Source: Protonemura montana | Taxonomy: Eukaryota; Arthropoda; Insecta; Plecoptera; Nemouridae | Assembly (NCBI GenBank): GCA_947568835.1 | Contig: OX387604.1 | Coordinates: 602,501-666,500, forward strand | Direction of reading: 5' to 3' | DNA length: 64,000 bases | Shown: positions 57,866 through 64,000 of the stretch, piece after piece | Position numbering within the stretch: the first letter of the stretch is position 1 | Layout: every line of letters starts with the position of its first letter | The notes under the pieces: model-generated | Database searches by the model: none | Seen by the model: the letters and a program-made list of their open reading frames with translations, nothing else | Told to the model about the DNA's origin: nothing | Position numbers and translations under genes: made by a program

Positions 57866-59860
57866 GTGAGCTCATTTGCTATCGGCGAGTTATTCAAATG
57901 AGTAAAATCAGATGCGTTAGGGCCGCGTGCATGGTCGAGCGGCCTTTTTTCCCAGAGAGGCTAGAATCAGCTGGCTGGACGGCAGGCGTGGGGAATGACA
58001 CAAATGGTCATCACTCTGCGGGTGGGCATAGAGAACCTATTGTCAGAGAGCCAGTGCTTAACAACAGGCTTTCTCATGCAGACCTCCCGTTGGGAATGAC
58101 AGGTCAGCCTCTAACACTACCTATAACCCCATAGCTCTCAACCGCCAGCAATAATCCTTCTAAACGCAGTTTAATTTATATTGTGTTACGCACAATCGAT
58201 CTACATCATATGTGTGTGTAGCATCAAGTAAAGTACGTCGTACAATTAAATGAAATAGAACTCAAGAGATATTTCCTAGCTTGTTATATGTTCCGAGTTA
58301 GCTATAGAACGGGGATTAAAACGGCCGTCATTTCAAATCTTTATTCTGGCTGATAACCTCAAAATGTATGTTCGTGTTAAGTGGTGTGCTTAATAGGCCT
58401 AATCCTTAAGCGCTACTGAAATAAGGGAAGGAAAAAACAGGAAGATACGCTACCAAAAACTAGCAACGATGTTATGGACTAAATTTACACCCATTCTACG
58501 GCTACCTTTGGCTGGTTGGTGTACCACTTAGCAAGGAATGCAAAGCCGATGCCACAATTGAACATTTCCATTTGCAGAGATAGGTATGCTACAGTATATA
58601 CACTTAATCATTTCAGATTAAGCTTATCTGTCGCGGAGGACTGTCTTCATCTACCTTGATGGCCTCTTATACTGTTATTATCAAACAGAGTGCCCACCTA
58701 CTTATCTATTCCGCTCTCCGCTCTCCATTCTCAATGATATTTCTCAACAAAATATTGATCATTAATGTCATCTCCATGTTCTACATTATAAACAATGTCC
58801 ATAATGCTGTTGATCTCAACTTGTTTAGTTAATCTAAGAATAAGTAATTGCATGTGCTATTGCATTTCAACCTCCTCCATTGTGTAATGAAATTGGAGAG
58901 TGTTTGCATTAAGTTTAAAAACTGATCCTTTCCATATTTTAATAATGTACAAGCACACTTATTATTAATGCAAAAACAAGCTTGAAAAATTCTACTGTAA
59001 ATAGATTAGCTCTTTGTTTTGTTAAACCAGACGGCGAATAAAGAAATTGTCACTGTTCTGGGTGTCTAATTGATTTGGTAATTTTAATTGACATAAAGTA
59101 AAATTAAATATCAAAAACGATACGGAACTCTACTTTAAAAAGTAATTACATCTCTAGAAAATGCTTCTTAAGGTTATATTATGTCAATATTATTGATTAG
59201 TTGTAATTAATGTTAGATTTTTCAGTACAATATACATCTCCGTGTATTCGCTCTACAGGAATTGTTTGTCTAACATAGCCTTTATTGAACTCTTTTCCTT
59301 CCCATTTTTGTTTCCGCTCTCGTTTAAACCCCTTTAGATCCAATAAAAATTAAGTCGGAAGAACGTTTTAAGCCTGATCAAACATTAAAAACTTCAAACG
59401 GTCCAAAGCTTAACTGAGCCCAAGCGTCGAGATGATTTCTTTCAAGGGATGGAATATTATTTTTATACTGAGTACAAGCTTTCAGAGTGAAACACAAAAA
59501 GGCGAGGTAGGCTTATGATATTAGCGAACCTGCAATTGAGAGAGAAACAAAGATACGACTAGCGATGATTAAAAGTCGCAACGAACATTTAGATAAAAAA
59601 AAACTCATTCAATCTAGTCGAAGCAAAATATTTAATTTTCTAAGTACTCTAGCATTGCTTGTTTTTTAAAATCGATTTTTATTTTTCAACCATTTATTGC
59701 ACGAGTAGAAAATGTTTAATTTAAGGCATTTAACTTGATTATAGCAAATCATGTTTGTCTTCTTCGTGCTCTTTTCCATATTCCTTTTCATTCACCAACT
59801 TCTTCCTTATCTCCTTTATCAATATTTTGCTGTTAATCTTGTCCAGCTTGGTCACCCCTT
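57866..59860. other. Gene-free stretch
   Basis: AT-rich, with no array and no recognised exon. Confidence 0.4.
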
Positions 59861-60352
59861 TAATACTTCATATAAACTTCATCTGATCTGCTTCAATACT
59901 TCATATAAACTTCATCTGATCTGCTTCAATACTTCATATAAACTTCATCTGATCTGCTTCAATACTTCATATAAACTTCATCTGATCTGCTTCAATACTT
60001 CATATAAACTTCATCTGATCTGCTTCAATACTTCATATAAACTTCATCTGATCGGCTTCAATACTTCATATAAACTTCATCTGATCTGCTTCAATACTTC
60101 ATATAAACTTCATCTGATCGGCTTCAATACTTCATATAAAACTTCATCTGATCTGCTTCAATACTTCATATGAACTTCATCTGATCTGCTTCAATACTTC
60201 ATATAAACTTCATCTGATCGGCTTCAATACTTCATATAAACTTCATCTGATCTGCTTCAATACTTCATATAAACTTCATCTGATCTGCTTCAATACTTCA
60301 TATAAAACTTCATCTGATCTGCTTCAATACTTCATATAAACTTCATCTGATC
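59861..60352. repeat. 33-bp minisatellite, about 15 copies
   Basis: Each unit contains AATACTTCATATAAACTTC, then ATCTGATC(T/G)GCTTC. Most units are 33 bp; two carry an extra A (34 bp, near 60138 and 60305), which breaks the reading frame. The GATCGGC variant recurs at intervals. It is AT-rich and non-coding. Confidence 0.95.
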
Positions 60353-60603
60353 TTCATCTTATCTTGGCTTATTTTCATTCCATACATTCCTGTTAATTTC
60401 TCTCATCTTTCAATTTTTTATTGAACATGATCTGTATGATATAGCATTACTTATGATAAATATTTTAATTAAATTGCAAAATGAACAAGATGGCTTAAGC
60501 TACTCTTTTAATATTCATTCTGTTATTACTGGAGTAGGGCATGGCATTATTAACCAAGTTATCCATCATTGAGTTATCTGCGAGTAACGAACGAACACGC
60601 TCT

Positions 60604-61004
60604 AGCCCAGCCGCAGCCCAGCCCAGCCCAGCCCAGCCCAGCCCCAGCCCAGCCCAGCCGCAGCCCAGCCCAGCCCAGCCCAGCCCAGCCCCAGCCCAGC
60701 CCAGCCCAGCCCAGCCCAGCCCAGCCCAGCCCAGCCCAGCCTAGCCCAGGCGCAGCCCAGCCCAGCCCAGCCCAGCCCAGCCCAGCCCAGCCCAGCCGCA
60801 GCCCAGCCCCAGCCCAGCCCAAGCCCAGCTCAGCCCAGCCCCAGCCCAGCCCAGCCCCAGCCCAGGCGCAGCCCCAGCCCAGGCGCAGCCCAGCCCAGCC
60901 CAGCCCAGCCCAGCCCCAGCCCAGCCCAGCCCAGCCCAGCCCAGCCCAGCCCAGCCCAGCCCAGCCCAGCCCAGCCCAGCCCAGCCCAGCCCAGCCCAGC
61001 CCAG
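60604..61004. repeat. 5-bp satellite CAGCC, about 80 copies
   Basis: (CCCAG)n with scattered variants (CCGCAG, CCCCAG, AGGCGCAG). The minus strand reads (GGGCT)n, a G3-run array with two-base loops and strong quadruplex potential. The Ala/Pro/Gln frames (up to 183 codons) are by-products. Confidence 0.95.
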
Positions 61005-62867
61005 TCCTATCGCTAGCGGCAACGAAAACTGCACTGCATTATAATTTCATATGCATAATGCACATTGCGCTTCTAACTTTTATTCGCCCCATGAAATATG
61101 AAATTCAATCAACGAGATAAAATAATATTATCCATAAAGTTATTCGAATAAGAAGCCAGAAACATGAAAACATTTCACCATCCGTTAAAATTGACCACGA
61201 GCAGTAAACCAATTTTAAATATTATTTAAAAAATCAAATCTGTAAAGTTGTGTATCTTGATAATAATTATACCCTCAGTATGAACCACATTAAATTGTCT
61301 AAAGAAAATAAATGAAATTGTATCTACATGTTACACCCAGAGGCGATACGGTGTTCGCACAACGTGTGAAATAAAATTAATTGATTTGTGAGGGTGCGTT
61401 TTGTATTAAAAATATTAATAGCGTCAGAATAATAGAAATACAATAATGTAGTTGTTACGTGAGCGGGCATTTTTTTATCAGTTGTCGTTGCGGGCTGATT
61501 GATTGTATAATTGCATGCCAGCTTTTATGCTTATAGTTTAAAAGACTTGCCTTCCTGTGCCAGTGCCATGCTAATTTTCAAACATGAAGGAATTGAAGGC
61601 AGGGCAACAGCAACAGTAAGTAGGTGTCCTGTCTGTGACAGGCTATGTCAGCAATATACCAAACTAGGCATTTCTATTGGAAAAAAACCTGGATAATCTC
61701 AAAAGTAAACAGAAACAAGATGTTCATAACAACAGGGTGTTCGTGTTTTGAATGTTTCGTGCAAGTTTTCATTCATTTTCCATACAATTTAAATAAGATC
61801 AAACAAAATCTACTTCCACTAACTAGCACACAACGAATCGCTGTTTTTTACATGGAATGCACACTCTTTGTTTAGCTAGGTTCTCTTCTTAGCATGCTAA
61901 CACAAATAAATGAGGGTATTTAGTGGTCACCATGATCAGATAGCTCTGGTGGTGTGATTACTACCTACAATTTACATCATTTCCATTGGTGCCAACGGTG
62001 ATTACCGCCTCGCAAGTCCAGGCCTAATCTTTACAGCATAATCATGTTCGTACAAAGCAGGCGTACCAACTTACCATTAGCACACCAGACGGTCGTCTCA
62101 TTGGTTAACCAACCCGCTAAACGCAACGGAGGAAGAGCGGCCCATACATTTAAAAAAATCGTGTTCTACTTGGATAACAAGAAAATTATTTTTAGCCCCA
62201 TGGAAATAAGACGGATTAGGGTAAGAAAATTCATCCCATTCTATGCCACTCAATAAAATCAATGCTCATTTATTTTTTATAAGAAAAACAAGAATTTACG
62301 TTTAGTACATGAAATCTTGAATATTGAGCGAACTGAAATATTGTAGCATATTACAGCTGAGAGATAAGAAATTATGGGCCACTTTTGGGATTGAAGGGTG
62401 AAAATATTGGGGGCCTGTAGGTATACCAATAAAAGTTTTGCGCGAGGCAGTAGAAAAAGCTGGTGCTTTTATACCATAAAATTACTTGAATGCTTACTAG
62501 TTATATCTTGGGGCAATTCGTCTTGTGCATAAACCAACAAGCACATAATTCATTCTCAAAAGCCTTTTGGTACCCTTGTTCAAATTTCCAACGGCCCCAG
62601 CGAACACATGCGCAGGTGTGTAGAAAAACCACGGGGCTATACTTTTTAATAAACTTTAGGGGAATGTTATTAATTCGAGGTATAAAATACGATTGACCAT
62701 AGAAATGTATTTCCGCGCCCCCAAGCAAATATCAACCTGCTTATGAATATCGGCACGACTGGGCTCAGTGAACGAGGTAAGGAGCACCAATCCCCTCACC
62801 TTGGCACTTCTCTTTTCTCTGAAAGCCGGCACCCATTTATTTATTGGCAAGTCTCCCAAAACTTGGT
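61005..62867. other. Mostly gene-free stretch
   Basis: A 52-nt segment at 61564-61615 has a good acceptor (TTGCCTTCCTGTGCCAG) and donor (AACA|GTAAGT) and an open frame (AMLIFKHEGIEGRATAT). Its phase does not fit candidate 3. Nothing else is recognised. Confidence 0.35.
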
Positions 62868-62930
62868 CGGGGGGAAGAGTGAGGGGACATAGAAGGGAGG
62901 GGGAGGGGGGAGGGGCATGGGGGCGCTTCG
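62868..62930 (+). repeat. G-rich low-complexity tract
   Basis: G3-G6 runs separated by short A-containing spacers; quadruplex-prone on the + strand. Confidence 0.75.
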
Positions 62931-62985
62931 CCCTTGGAGCCCCTGGCTACAGAGATGTAAAGAATTGGGCAGATGTGTTGGGATG

Positions 62986-63021
62986 CGGCGGCGGCGGCGG
63001 CGGCGGCTGCGGCGGCGGCGT
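62986..63021. repeat. (CGG)n microsatellite
   Basis: About twelve CGG units with one CTG interruption. Confidence 0.93.
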
Positions 63022-64000
63022 CGCCTAGCCTCTCAGGCTATCCGGACCCACGACCGACCCTGCACCAGCCAGTGCAGCTCAGTTCGTGGATGGGGAAAAT
63101 AACTTATACGACTGGAGGGACGAAAGGAAAGGGATGTATTTAGCACGGGTGGAATCGGTTTTGGAATTCGGAACCATTGCCCTATAGGCATACACCAATC
63201 CATAACCCGACCCCTCTCTCTGTAAGCTGCAGTACGCTGTATATCCAGGAGAATATTCGCTCCTGTGGTGCGTATACTCATTCAAAGAATAAGACCGAAC
63301 CCACTCAAAAGCTCGTGATGACGCTCCCGGGATTCGCTATTCGGGTTCTATCTACCGATCAACTCTCTACGGAGTCAAAACACGCCATAATAGGACTGGT
63401 AATATGATGACTATTGTTGTTTTCATTTTTGTAATATTTTTGTTGTTGTAAAACATCATGTTTGGTCTGCTATCAAATGATCCCTGGGGAACTTTGTGAG
63501 CTCTAATTGTTGTATATGATATTTTGTTAGGGAACGTGCGTAGGCAAGCGTAAAGACCACTTGGTACCTTCTGGTTTGACAAAAAGGGTCATCACTTGAC
63601 TAACTAGTTTAGCGGAACTCCTCTCGGCACTGACCGCTCAACCGTACGAACAGCATCAACGAACACATGCGTCTTTCATCAGCTGGGAACGCTTGGAATC
63701 ATTCAAGAAATTACCCATCTAAAGCAGTATTCTGATCCTGAGTCTTCCCAAATTCAAATATCACAAATAGCTATGAAATGTATACATTTTACATTTTTCT
63801 GCTTCAATATTCAACATAAAACTTTAGATCTACAAAATATGAAACTTTGGTTCAGCTTTTATTAATTTTGTTTCTTTATTTGAAAATATGCATTTTTGGG
63901 TGCTTAATGATGACTAGAAAAGAAAAAATTAAAAAAGCCTCTGTTCGAAACAAATGTAATTATTTTTCTTTGACATACTTGGACAGTGCGATCATGGCTT
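63022..64000. other. Gene-free stretch to window end
   Basis: Nothing recognisable; becomes AT-rich toward the end. The short open frames show no domain. Confidence 0.4.

Noticed and set aside
57670..58134. 154-codon open frame as a complete gene
   Set aside because: No recognisable domain and its start lies in unremarkable sequence; only the 57790-57865 part, with splice sites, is kept as a weak exon candidate.
61564..61615. 52-nt segment with good acceptor and donor
   Set aside because: Too short to judge, and its entry phase does not fit the preceding candidate exon; mentioned only within the regional entry.

Overview
The window is nuclear DNA of an invertebrate animal. Introns are of the GT-AG type, the sequence is AT-rich and gene-poor, short interspersed elements descend from 5S rRNA, a LINE remnant is present, and micro- and minisatellites are very dense. 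I cannot name the species from the sequence.

One gene is clear: a CDC14-family dual-specificity phosphatase on the + strand, coding from 18327 to at least 39861 in 12 coding exons (about 22 kb). Every splice junction I assigned is GT-AG and phase-consistent, and the exon lengths sum to 1794 nt (597 residues plus stop). The N-terminal half matches the CDC14 two-domain catalytic core, including HCKAGLGR split across exons 6 and 7. Two features stand out. Two alternative first coding exons (18327-18378 and 18430-18532) both end in phase 1. The first in-frame stop lies in a TGA-CTA context and is followed in the same frame by 127 more open codons, to 40245. This could be stop-codon readthrough or an alternative splice that skips the stop. 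A poly(A) signal with a GT-rich downstream element lies near 40984-41060.

Layout: 1-17480 is gene-free by my reading and holds two 5S-derived SINEs with tandemly amplified heads, a third truncated SINE, and large tandem arrays at 1734-2114, 12502-13607, 13660-13874 and 14951-15735. 17490-18320 may hold the CDC14 promoter. 18327-41010 is CDC14; its introns carry a degenerate 370-410 bp repeat, an antisense LINE 3' end and a 15-copy 57-bp array. 41011-64000 has two more SINEs, three or four possible exons of an unrecognised gene, G-quadruplex-prone arrays (57058-57302 and 60604-61004) and a 33-bp array.

Four unrelated arrays share a 13-bp period. Most long open frames outside CDC14 are simply translations of tandem repeats and are not treated as genes.
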